Shown: in pieces, positions 45,395 to 53,777 of the stretch
How positions within the stretch are numbered: position 1 is the stretch's first letter
How the letters are laid out: every line of letters starts with the position of its first letter
Source of the DNA: Hymenobacter swuensis DY53
GTDB lineage: Bacteria; Bacteroidota; Bacteroidia; Cytophagales; Hymenobacteraceae
Direction of reading: 5' to 3'
DNA: 64,000 nucleotides
NCBI RefSeq assembly: GCF_000576555.1
Contig: NZ_CP007145.1
Coordinates: forward strand, 3,162,001-3,226,000
The notes under the pieces: model-generated
The model's database searches: none
What the model was told of the DNA's origin: nothing
The model's input: only the letters and a program-made list of their open reading frames with translations
Position numbers and translations under genes: made by a program

Positions 45395-46411
45395 TTACTC
45401 GCGGGCGGTAGACTTGCGGGCAAACAGCTCCGACTTGAGGGTCAGACTTTGGCTGGGCAGAATGGGTTTTTTCTTTTCAATGGCGCGCAGCAGAATCCGG
45501 GCGGCTTCCTTGCCTATTTCGTAAGCCGGCTGTGTGATGGTGGTAAGAGCGGGGGCCAACAAAGAAGCCACGCCCAGGTTGGAAAAGCCGATGATTTTGA
45601 TAGTCTCCGGAATGGCCCGCCCCAGGTTGTGGCAGGCCTGGTAGCTGCTGATGGCCAGCCGCTCGACGGAGGCAAAAATACCGTCTATTTCGGGGCGGCT
45701 ACGCAGCAGATTGGTAATCAGTTCCGTGTTCTGCTCGTCATCCCCGTAGCCGGTCAGCACCAGGGTTTCATCGAACGGCAGGCCGTTTTCCTGCAACGCG
45801 GCCTGGTAGCCCTGCATGCGCATGCGCCCGATGGAAAGGTTGCCCGAAAGCAGCAGGTGCGCAATGTGGCGGCAGCCGGCATCCAGCAGGTGTTTGGTGG
45901 CCAGGTAGCCGCTTTCGTAGTCGTTGGTGGTCACATTGGCCGTACTCAGCGCGTCGCACACCCGGTCAAAAAACACAATGGCGGGCTTGCTGGCATACAG
46001 CTTCTGCAAATGCCCGAAATCCTGGCTGCCACTGGCTACCGACATCAGCAGCCCATCTACCCGGCCGCCGGTGAGGTACTGCGTAATGTCCACTTCTCGC
46101 TCATAATCGTCGTGGGTGAGGTAAATGAGGACGTGGTAGCCGTTCTGGCGGGCCACTTCCTCGATGCCGTTGATGGCCAGGGAAAAGAAGTGGTTGTTAA
46201 CCTCTGGAATAACGACGCCGATGGTTTTGCTGATGTTGCGGCGCAGGCTGCTGGCGTAGGCGTTGGGCTGGTAGCCCAGCTCATCGGCCAGGGCCTTCAC
46301 CCGCTCTTTGGTCTGCGCCGATACTTCATGACTATCCTGCAGGGCCCGCGAAACCGTGGCAATAGACAGGTTCAGCTCCTGCGCAAGTCGCTTTAAATTT
46401 ACTGGGGGCAT
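45395..46411 (-). CDS. LacI family repressor of the downstream polysaccharide locus
   Basis: This 338-residue regulator has an N-terminal LacI helix-turn-helix (L-K-R-L-A-Q-E-L-N-L-S-I-A-T-V-S-R-A-L, residues 6-24) and a periplasmic-binding-like effector domain starting near residue 60. It is divergent to susC at 46808, with a LacI-type operator (46602-46615) between them. It probably represses the locus until an oligosaccharide or uronate-derived ligand binds. The ligand is not visible in the sequence. Length and domain order are typical. Confidence 0.92.
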   Translation of the reverse strand: MPPVNLKRLAQELNLSIATVSRALQDSHEVSAQTKERVKALADELGYQPNAYASSLRRNISKTIGVVIPEVNNHFFSLAINGIEEVARQNGYHVLIYLTHDDYEREVDITQYLTGGRVDGLLMSVASGSQDFGHLQKLYASKPAIVFFDRVCDALSTANVTTNDYESGYLATKHLLDAGCRHIAHLLLSGNLSIGRMRMQGYQAALQENGLPFDETLVLTGYGDDEQNTELITNLLRSRPEIDGIFASVERLAISSYQACHNLGRAIPETIKIIGFSNLGVASLLAPALTTITQPAYEIGKEAARILLRAIEKKKPILPSQSLTLKSELFARKSTARE

Positions 46412-46807
46412 TGAGACGCTGTAACGAAGCCGAAGATAGGTGAAAGGGCAAAAACCGCAGGTTCGCCTGGGCTAAAGCTACGGGTTTTTGCCTTACGCCC
46501 GTACAGCCAAAAACGGCCTGTTCATTTCCAGAACGGCGTTTTATCTCTATCGACAACCAAGAGTAATTACCCACTTACCAGTGCGCAAAAACGCACACCT
46601 ATGCAAACGTTTACGTAGATAAACCGGCTGCGCTGGGCTTCAACCAGCGGGAATAGTCATGTACTTAGCAGAGCGAAAACTACCCGTGGAGTACAGCGCG
46701 GCCTGCTTGCCGGACCGGGCAGTTTTCGCGGTAGGCAGCCCGGTTCCAACCCGCTTGCCACCGCGCCCCTTCGGTTCCGCCTTTGTCACACCCCAATTCC
46801 CACACGC
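46412..46807. other. Divergent regulatory region between the LacI gene and susC
   Basis: 396 bases without a gene. It contains a 10-bp inverted repeat GGCAAAAACC (46447-46456) / GGTTTTTGCC (46483-46492) near the regulator gene and the LacI-type operator at 46602-46615. No exact TAnnTTTG promoter box was found on either strand. Confidence 0.5.
46602..46615. promoter_or_regulatory. LacI-family operator
   Basis: TGCAAACGTTTACG differs from the symmetric LacI/GalR-type operator TGTAAACGTTTACA at only two positions, with the central AACGTT palindrome intact. It lies about 190 bases from each flanking start codon, between the LacI gene and susC. Confidence 0.6.
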
Positions 46808-49800
46808 ATGACCCGTTCTTTACCTTTTTCCCAGCGCTGGACTGCCGCTCCGCTGGTGTTGCTGCCCCTGCTCGGCCCGACCCTAAGCGGCCCGTTACAG
46901 GCCGCGCCGGTAGCCAGCCGCCCGGCCATTGCCGCCGATATTACCATCAAAGGCCGCGTACTGGATGAGAAGGGCGCGCCGCTGCCGGGCGTGAACGTGG
47001 TGGTGCGGGGTACCAGCAATGGCACCCAGACTGACCCCGACGGTCGTTTTACCCTCAAGGCCCCCGATGATGCGACGCTGGTGTTCAGCTTTATTGGCTA
47101 TCTGCCCCAGGAAGTGGCTGTAGGGGGCCGCGACGCGGTAAACGTAACGCTCCAGCCCGATAACAAAACGCTGAGCGAGGTAGTGGTAGTGGGGTACGGC
47201 GTGCAGGAGAAAAAGCTCTTGGCTACTTCTATTTCCTCCATTCAGGCCAAGGATGTGGAGCTGATTCCGGTGGCTTCGCCCTCGGAGGCTCTGGTGGGCC
47301 TGGTGGCCGGTGCCCAGATTACCGAGCCCTCCGGGGAACCGGGCCAGGGGGCCGTTATCCGTATTCGGGGGCTGGGCTCCATTACGGCCGGCAACAACCC
47401 GCTGTACGTGGTGGATGGCTACCCGCTCAACAACCCCGACAGCTACTACCAGATTCCGCCCGGTGATATTCAGTCGGTGCAGATTCTGAAGGACGCGGCG
47501 GCGGCGGCTATTTACGGTTCGCGCGGCGGCAACGGCATCGTCATTGTCACCACCAAACGCGGCCGCGCCGATGGCAAGACCCGCTTCAACTTCTCAGCTA
47601 ATACTGGTGTCATTCAGGTAGCCAAGAAGATGGATCTGATGAACCGAGACGAGTTTGTGGACTACCTGCGGGAGTCTTACACCAACGGGGCCCGCACCCT
47701 CTCGCCGGAGCTGACAACGTACCTCAACTCGCCGGGCGGCCTGCCTGATACCGACTGGCAGGATGAGATATTTCGCACCGGTACGCAGCAGCAGTACCAG
47801 CTGTCGGCCTCGGGCGGCACCGATAAAGGCCGTTTTTACATCTCGGGAGGCTACTTCAAGCAAACGGGCACTCTGAAAGGCTCGGGCTTCGAGCGTTTCT
47901 CGCTGCGTGCCAACTATGATGCGCAGCTGAGTAACAAGCTGAAGCTGGGCCTGAGCCTGGCGCCCAATTTCACCCGCACCGATGTGGTACCTACTTCGGG
48001 CAGCTTCAACGGCGGCAACATCTCGGGGGGCGGCCCGAGCGGCGAAACCGGCACCATCACGGCCGCCCTGATTATGCCGCCCATTGTGCCTACCCGCCTG
48101 GCCAACGGCGACTACGCCGGCCTGCGCAATGGCACCAACAACGGCATCACTAATCCCGGCGACCTGCTGAGTCCTTTGGCCGCGCTGGATCTGTACCAGG
48201 ACCGCTCCAACGTGGTGCGCGCCCTGGGTTCTTCGTTCCTGGATTTTGAGGTCATCAAGGGCCTGAATCTGCGTACCAACTTCGGGGCTGAGCTGATTAA
48301 CTCGCGGCGCGGGATTTATGTGCCGGCCACACTGGGTACGGCTGGCAACCAGGCCGCCAACCTCTCCAATCCTATCCTGAACAACATTGACGCGCGCCGC
48401 ATCAACGGCACCAACATGAACTGGGTGTGGGAAAATACGGCGACCTACAACCGCACCCTCGGCACCGACCATAACGTGACCCTGCTGGCAGGCTATGCCG
48501 CGCAATACAATAACTTCGAGGGCAACACAGTGCTGGGCCAGACGGGCACCTACACCAACACGAATATCGACTACCCGACTGCTGCCGGCCAGGTGTTCGG
48601 GAGTGGCCTGAGCAACAACGAAAACGCGCTGACCTCAATATTTGGCCGCTTCGACTACTCGTTTAAGGAACGTTACATTCTGACGGCAGCCCTGCGCCGC
48701 GACGGTAGCTCCCGCTTCGGGCCCGACAATCGCTACGCCACGTTCCCCTCGCTGGCGTTGGCCTGGCGCGTGGCGGAGGAGAGCTTCATCAAGCAGTTTC
48801 CAACCATCAGTGAGTTGAAGCTGCGCGCCTCCTACGGCGTCACCGGCAACAACAACATCGGCGACTACAACTACCAGAGCTACCAGGAGGCGGCCAACTA
48901 TGTGCTGGGTACCGGCAACGGAGCCCGCGTGTACGGCTTCTCGCCTAACGGCGTGGCCCTGCGCAATCTGGGCTGGGAAACCAATACGCAGTTTGACGCA
49001 GGCTTCGACCTGGGCCTGTTTCGGGACCGGATTTACTTGACAGCGGCCGCTTATCAGCGCAACACCACCGACCTGCTGCTGAACCGCAACATCCCCGCCA
49101 TTCTGGGCTTCTCGTCGCGGGCCCTGGCCAACGTGGGCGAGGTGCGCAACCGGGGCCTGGAGTTCCAGCTGAACACGGCCAACATGGTGGATGGTAATTT
49201 CACCTGGAGTTCCTCGGCCAACCTGACCCTGAACCGCAACGAAGTGCTGTCCCTGGCTGGTGCTAATGAGCAGATTACCTTCGACGCCGTATTTGGCTAC
49301 ACCAGTTCCATTCGGGTGGTGCCGGGCCAGCCGCTGGGCGTGTTCTACGGTTACCAGCAGGAAGGCATCTACCGCGACCAAGCCGATATTGACAGCAGTC
49401 CGAAGTGGACGGCCAGCAATACGGTGGTGAAGCCCGGCGACTTCAAGTTCAAGGACATCAACGGCGACGGCACCATCAATACCCAGGATATTGGCGTTAT
49501 CGGCAACCCCTTCCCCAGCTTCACCTACGGCCTGCAGAACAACTTCGGATACAAGGCCTTCTCGCTGAGCGTTATCCTGCAAGGCTCCCAGGGCAATGAT
49601 GTACTGTACGGCGGCGACCGGTACACCTTCAACGCACCCGGCGGCACCAACGCCCGCGCTGAGCTGACCAACCGTTGGCGCAGCCCCGACAACCCCGGCG
49701 ACGGCAAAACGCCGCTGGCTACCACCGCTGCCTCTCTGCGCACCCAGTTCAACTCCTACTTCATCCACGATGCCTCGTTCCTGCGGGTGCGCAACGTGAC

Positions 49801-50020
49801 GTTGCGCTATAACCTGCCAACGGACTGGGCTAACAAAGCCCGGCTGCAAAGCGCCAGCCTCTACACCAGCATCCAGAACCTGTACACATTCACGAAGTAC
49901 ATCGGGTACAATCCGGAGGCCAACAACTTCGGCAACACCACTAACCCCACTTACGGCGTCGACCAGGGTTCCTACCCCATGAACCGTACCCTTACGCTGG
50001 GCGTGCAGCTGGGCTTTTAA
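46808..50020 (+). CDS. SusC/RagA TonB-linked outer membrane receptor (uronic-acid glycan locus)
   Basis: This 1070-residue TonB-dependent transporter has an N-terminal signal region, a carboxypeptidase-regulatory-like domain (about 45-120), a TonB-box-like E-V-V-V-V-G-Y-G, and a plug with N-N-P-L-Y-V-V-D-G and I-L-K-D-A-A-A-A-A-I-Y-G. The outer-membrane barrel ends in aromatic Phe (L-G-F). It imports oligosaccharides with the SusD encoded next. First gene of the second polysaccharide locus, downstream of the LacI operator. Substrate inferred from the neighbouring GH2, GH10 and uxuA genes. Confidence 0.95.
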   Translation: MTRSLPFSQRWTAAPLVLLPLLGPTLSGPLQAAPVASRPAIAADITIKGRVLDEKGAPLPGVNVVVRGTSNGTQTDPDGRFTLKAPDDATLVFSFIGYLPQEVAVGGRDAVNVTLQPDNKTLSEVVVVGYGVQEKKLLATSISSIQAKDVELIPVASPSEALVGLVAGAQITEPSGEPGQGAVIRIRGLGSITAGNNPLYVVDGYPLNNPDSYYQIPPGDIQSVQILKDAAAAAIYGSRGGNGIVIVTTKRGRADGKTRFNFSANTGVIQVAKKMDLMNRDEFVDYLRESYTNGARTLSPELTTYLNSPGGLPDTDWQDEIFRTGTQQQYQLSASGGTDKGRFYISGGYFKQTGTLKGSGFERFSLRANYDAQLSNKLKLGLSLAPNFTRTDVVPTSGSFNGGNISGGGPSGETGTITAALIMPPIVPTRLANGDYAGLRNGTNNGITNPGDLLSPLAALDLYQDRSNVVRALGSSFLDFEVIKGLNLRTNFGAELINSRRGIYVPATLGTAGNQAANLSNPILNNIDARRINGTNMNWVWENTATYNRTLGTDHNVTLLAGYAAQYNNFEGNTVLGQTGTYTNTNIDYPTAAGQVFGSGLSNNENALTSIFGRFDYSFKERYILTAALRRDGSSRFGPDNRYATFPSLALAWRVAEESFIKQFPTISELKLRASYGVTGNNNIGDYNYQSYQEAANYVLGTGNGARVYGFSPNGVALRNLGWETNTQFDAGFDLGLFRDRIYLTAAAYQRNTTDLLLNRNIPAILGFSSRALANVGEVRNRGLEFQLNTANMVDGNFTWSSSANLTLNRNEVLSLAGANEQITFDAVFGYTSSIRVVPGQPLGVFYGYQQEGIYRDQADIDSSPKWTASNTVVKPGDFKFKDINGDGTINTQDIGVIGNPFPSFTYGLQNNFGYKAFSLSVILQGSQGNDVLYGGDRYTFNAPGGTNARAELTNRWRSPDNPGDGKTPLATTAASLRTQFNSYFIHDASFLRVRNVTLRYNLPTDWANKARLQSASLYTSIQNLYTFTKYIGYNPEANNFGNTTNPTYGVDQGSYPMNRTLTLGVQLGF

Positions 50021-50140
50021 TTTTTGGTTTTCGGCTCTTGGTTCGTGGTTTTTGGCTTGCTGATTTTATGCTCCCGACGACTTGGTTCGTCTGCCGCCAG
50101 CAACCAGAAACCAGCACCTACAAACCATCCTCTTCCCACC
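50021..50140. repeat. Type C intercistronic imperfect inverted repeat between susC and susD
   Basis: A GGTTCGTGGTTTTTGG-like T/G-rich tract on the left is loosely complementary to CCAGCAACCAGAAACCAGCACC and CAAACC on the right. Style and position match the other intercistronic elements, but the words differ. Confidence 0.4.
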
Positions 50141-51661
50141 ATGACTTTCGACTACAAACACATATTTACCGGGGCCAGCGTAGCGGCGCTGCTGGGCCTT
50201 GCTACCCTAGTCACCACCTCGTGCAGCAAAGACTTCATTGACCTGAACGACCCCACCCGCCTGCCCACCACGGAAGGCTACTCCGACTCGCTGAGCATCC
50301 AGAACGGAGTAACAGCGGCGTATGCCTCTTTGCAGGATCTGTATGGCAAGTCGTCGGCTAACAACCGAGGCATCTTCGTCTTCGGCGAAATTCCCTCCGA
50401 CAACAGCTTCACGGTGGTTTCGGGGGAGCGGCTCAACGAGTTCAACGACTTCACCCTGGTCAGTGACAATCCGCGCGTGCAGAGCCAGTGGCTGATGACC
50501 TACCGCACCATTGCCCGCTGCAACATTATCCTAGGCCGGGCCGGGGCCATTAAGCTCACCGACGCCACCCGCAACCGCTACTTTGCTGAGGTACGCTTCA
50601 TCCGGGCGCTGGCCTACTTCAACGCGGTGCGCATCTGGGGTGACGTGCCGCTGGTAACCCGCGAAATTGCCTCTATTGCCGAAGCCTACGAGTTTGGCCG
50701 CACCCCGGCCGCGCAGGTGTACACCCAGATTGAAGAAGACCTGGCCTTCGCGGAAGCCAACCTACCCGTTGCGCAAACGGGGGTGAACCTGGGCCGCGCC
50801 ACGAAAGGGGCCGCGCAGGGCCTGTTGGGTAGGGTACTGCTGACCCAGAAAAAATACGCCGATGCCGCCACCAAGCTGCGCCAGGTTATCGATGCCAACA
50901 CCTATACCCTGCAAGCTGCGTACGCCAACATCTTCGCCACCAGTAACGAGATGAACAGTGAAATCCTGTTTGCCGTGCGCTACACCAAAGGTGCTTTGGG
51001 GTTGGGCAGTGCGTTTACCACCTGGTTTATGCCCGCCTATACCACGGCCCAGACCACGGCTCTGATCGGAGCCTCGTTTACCGGCCAGCAGTTCAACACC
51101 GTGGATACGGACCTGGTCAACACCTTTGTGGCCAGCGGCACCACCGATGTGCGGGCCGCCACCTCCTACACGCTGCCCATCAACCCCACGGCAACCAGCA
51201 CCTACTATACCAAGAAGTACATCGATACGCCTACTACCTCTACCGATGCTGAAAACGACTGGATTGTACTGCGCTATGCCGATGTGCTGCTGATGTATGC
51301 GGAGGCCGTGAATGAAGCCACCGGCCCGACCGCGCAGGCCCTGGATGCTGTGAACCGCGTGATTCGCCGCTCCCGCAACCTGCCCGTAGCCACCGCCAAC
51401 TCCACCGTGGACCTGCCGACCAGTACCACCCGCGAAACACTGCGTACCCGCCTAGAGCTGGAGCGGCGTCTGGAGTTGAGCTTTGAGGGCCACCGTTGGT
51501 TTGACCTGGTACGCACCGACCGCGCCATTCCGGTGATGAATGCTTTCTTCACCCGCACCAACAGCACCACCCGCATCGACCAGAACGACCTGCTGTTTCC
51601 GATTCCGATTCAGGAAATCCAGACCAACCCCATCCTGACCCAGAATCCGGGCTATAACTAG
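50141..51661 (+). CDS. SusD/RagB family surface glycan-binding lipoprotein (uronic-acid glycan locus)
   Basis: From the ATG at 50141 the protein has 506 residues and a lipoprotein signal with Cys28 (V-T-T-S-C). SusD-like N-terminal helices follow (W-L-M-T-Y-R-T-I-A-R-C-N-I and R-A-L-A-Y-F-N-A-V-R-I-W-G-D-V-P), and the C-terminal RagB part ends with the family N-P-G-Y-N. It is the outer-membrane partner of the upstream SusC. An in-frame ATG at 50024 would translate the repeat in the gap and has no signal peptide, so it is rejected. Confidence 0.93.
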   Translation: MTFDYKHIFTGASVAALLGLATLVTTSCSKDFIDLNDPTRLPTTEGYSDSLSIQNGVTAAYASLQDLYGKSSANNRGIFVFGEIPSDNSFTVVSGERLNEFNDFTLVSDNPRVQSQWLMTYRTIARCNIILGRAGAIKLTDATRNRYFAEVRFIRALAYFNAVRIWGDVPLVTREIASIAEAYEFGRTPAAQVYTQIEEDLAFAEANLPVAQTGVNLGRATKGAAQGLLGRVLLTQKKYADAATKLRQVIDANTYTLQAAYANIFATSNEMNSEILFAVRYTKGALGLGSAFTTWFMPAYTTAQTTALIGASFTGQQFNTVDTDLVNTFVASGTTDVRAATSYTLPINPTATSTYYTKKYIDTPTTSTDAENDWIVLRYADVLLMYAEAVNEATGPTAQALDAVNRVIRRSRNLPVATANSTVDLPTSTTRETLRTRLELERRLELSFEGHRWFDLVRTDRAIPVMNAFFTRTNSTTRIDQNDLLFPIPIQEIQTNPILTQNPGYN

Positions 51662-51776
51662 CGGTGAGATGGTGAACTGATGAGATGGTGGGTTGATGTC
51701 AGAACGGCGCTGTTCGCGCAGCTCGAATGTCAACTCACTAAGTCGCCAAATCACTAAGTCACTAAACCCCACTCTC
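51662..51776. repeat. Type A intercistronic inverted repeat
   Basis: GGTGAGATGGTGAACTGATGAGATGGTGGGTTGA on the left is partly complementary to TCAACTCAC, AAATCACTAAGTCACT on the right (one mismatch in the nine-base core). It is the same family as the elements in the polysaccharide cluster near the left end of the window. Confidence 0.55.
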
Positions 51777-51777
51777 T

Positions 51778-53655
51778 ATGACTTCACGAAACCTGATGAA
51801 CGCGCTGACGGCTGCGGTTCTGCTGCTGGCGGGCACGTTCAGCAGCCGGCCGCTGCGGGCCCAATCCACCCTGATTCAGAACATGCCAGGCCGTACCGTG
51901 CTGAGTTTGAACGGCAGCTGGAATTACATCATCGACCCCTACGAAAACGGCTTCTACGACTACCGCCGCGAGGCCTTCGACCAATCGAAAACCGGCAAGG
52001 GCGGCTACTACGACAACGCCAAGCCGAGCAGCAAGCAGGAAACCGAGCTGATTGAGTACGACTTCGATAAGTCGCAGGCCATGCAGATTCCGGGCGACTG
52101 GAACTCGCAGCGGCCGGAGCTGCTCTACTACGAGGGCACCATTTGGTACAAGAAAAACTTCAACCTGATGCCCAAGCCCGGCAAACGGTACTTCCTGTAC
52201 TTCGGGGCTATTAACTACGAGTCGCACATCTACCTGAACGGCAAGAAGCTGGGCATGCACAAGGGCGGCTTCACCCCGATTCAGTACGACATCACCGACC
52301 AGCTTGCCAGCACCGGCGAGAACTTCGTGGTGGTGAAGGCCGACAACACGCGCCGCCCCAACGAGGTGCCCACCATCAACACCGACTGGTGGAACTACGG
52401 CGGCATCACGCGCGACGTATTCATTGCCGAAACGCCCGACACCTACATCACCGACTACAAAGTACAGCTGGCCAAAAACGACCCGAACACGCTGGCCGGC
52501 TACGTGCAGCTGGCCGGCACCGGCAAAGCCAGCCAATCGGTGACGCTGAACATCAACGAAGCGGGCATCAAACAAACCGTGAAAACCGACGGTGAGGGCC
52601 GCGCCACGTTCAGCTTGCCGGCCAAGAAGCTGGCCCGCTGGTCGCCGCAGAGTCCCAAGCTATACGCCGTGAGTTTGACGAGCGGCTTGGACGTGGTGCA
52701 GGACCGCATCGGCTTCCGCACGATTCAAACCAAAGGCGCGGATATTCTGCTCAACGGCAAGAGCATCTACATGCGCGGCATCAGCATGCACGACGAAAAC
52801 CCGCTGATTCCGGGCCGGGCTCGGGGCGAAGGCGACTTGCGCATGCTACTGACCTGGGCCAAGGAGCTGGGCTGCAACTACGTACGCCTGGCCCACTACC
52901 CGCACAACGAAACCATGCTCAAGCTGGCCGACGAAATGGGTTTGCTGGTGTGGGCCGAGGTGCCGGTGTACTGGACCATTGCTTGGGAAAACCCCGCCAC
53001 CTACCAGAACGCCGAGCAGCAGCTTTCCGACCTGATTTCGATGGGGAAGAACCGCGCCAGCGTGGTGGTGTGGAGCGTAGGCAACGAAACGCCGCTGGGT
53101 GAGCCGCGCCTGAAGTTCATGAGCAGCCTGGCCCAGAAAGCCCGCTCCCTGGACGACACCCGCCTGATTTCGGCCGCCCTAGAACTGCACCGTACCCCCG
53201 ACAACGTAATTCACGTGGACGATCCGCTGGGCGAATTTCTGGACCTGACCAGCATCAACGAGTACGCCGGCTGGTACTGGGGCGGCAAGCCCAGCGAAAT
53301 CACCAAGTACACCTTCGACATCAAGTACAACAAGCCGGTGACCATTAGTGAGTTTGGCGGCGACGCCCTCGGCGGCTACCACGCCGACGCCGAAACGCGT
53401 TGGAGCGAGGAGTACCAGGAGGCGCTGTACGTGAACCAGCTCAAGATGCTGAGCACCATCCAGAACCTGCGCGGCATGACCCCCTGGATTCTGACCGACT
53501 TCCGCGCCACCCGCCGCCAGCACCCGGTGTACCAAAACGGATTCAACCGCAAAGGCCTGATTTCCAGCACCGGCGTCAAGAAAAAAGCTTTCTACGTGCT
53601 CCAGGATTTCTACCGCCAAATGGCCCAGAAGTATGACGGCAAGCAAGGTAAATAG
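51778..53655 (+). CDS. GH2 beta-glucuronidase
   Basis: This 625-residue secreted protein has a signal peptide (1-29, ending L-R-A-Q) and three GH2 domains: jelly-roll, immunoglobulin-like and TIM barrel. The acid/base is Glu437 in S-V-G-N-E and the nucleophile is Glu525 in T-I-S-E-F-G. The tail follows E. coli GusA closely: R-W-S-E-E-Y-Q after the nucleophile, and N590-R-K592, matching the N-x-K pair that binds the glucuronate carboxylate. It therefore probably removes beta-linked glucuronate. The enzyme sits in the periplasm or at the surface and its product would feed uxuA further downstream. Confidence 0.9.
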   Translation: MTSRNLMNALTAAVLLLAGTFSSRPLRAQSTLIQNMPGRTVLSLNGSWNYIIDPYENGFYDYRREAFDQSKTGKGGYYDNAKPSSKQETELIEYDFDKSQAMQIPGDWNSQRPELLYYEGTIWYKKNFNLMPKPGKRYFLYFGAINYESHIYLNGKKLGMHKGGFTPIQYDITDQLASTGENFVVVKADNTRRPNEVPTINTDWWNYGGITRDVFIAETPDTYITDYKVQLAKNDPNTLAGYVQLAGTGKASQSVTLNINEAGIKQTVKTDGEGRATFSLPAKKLARWSPQSPKLYAVSLTSGLDVVQDRIGFRTIQTKGADILLNGKSIYMRGISMHDENPLIPGRARGEGDLRMLLTWAKELGCNYVRLAHYPHNETMLKLADEMGLLVWAEVPVYWTIAWENPATYQNAEQQLSDLISMGKNRASVVVWSVGNETPLGEPRLKFMSSLAQKARSLDDTRLISAALELHRTPDNVIHVDDPLGEFLDLTSINEYAGWYWGGKPSEITKYTFDIKYNKPVTISEFGGDALGGYHADAETRWSEEYQEALYVNQLKMLSTIQNLRGMTPWILTDFRATRRQHPVYQNGFNRKGLISSTGVKKKAFYVLQDFYRQMAQKYDGKQGK

Positions 53656-53674
53656 TCATGCTACTTATGAAAAA

Positions 53675-53775
53675 GAACGTCATGCAGCGCAGCGCGAAGC
53701 ATCTCGCGTGCGGTCATTGCAACGCCAACTCAACGTCAGCACGCGAGATGCTTCGCGCTGCGCTGCATGACGTTC
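53675..53775. repeat. Type D perfect 37-bp palindrome
   Basis: Bases 53675-53711 are the exact complement of 53739-53775, with a 27-base loop. Ends carry GAACGTCATGC / GCATGACGTTC and the inner part GAAGCATCTCGCGTGC, words shared with 60917-61057 and 9268-9302. It fills the gap before the start of the next gene. Confidence 0.85.
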
Positions 53776-53777
53776 GA

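Noticed and set aside
51701..51720. Short type D-like words near the GH2 gene
   Set aside because: Only fragments resembling other repeats are seen, too short to separate from chance in the type A element.
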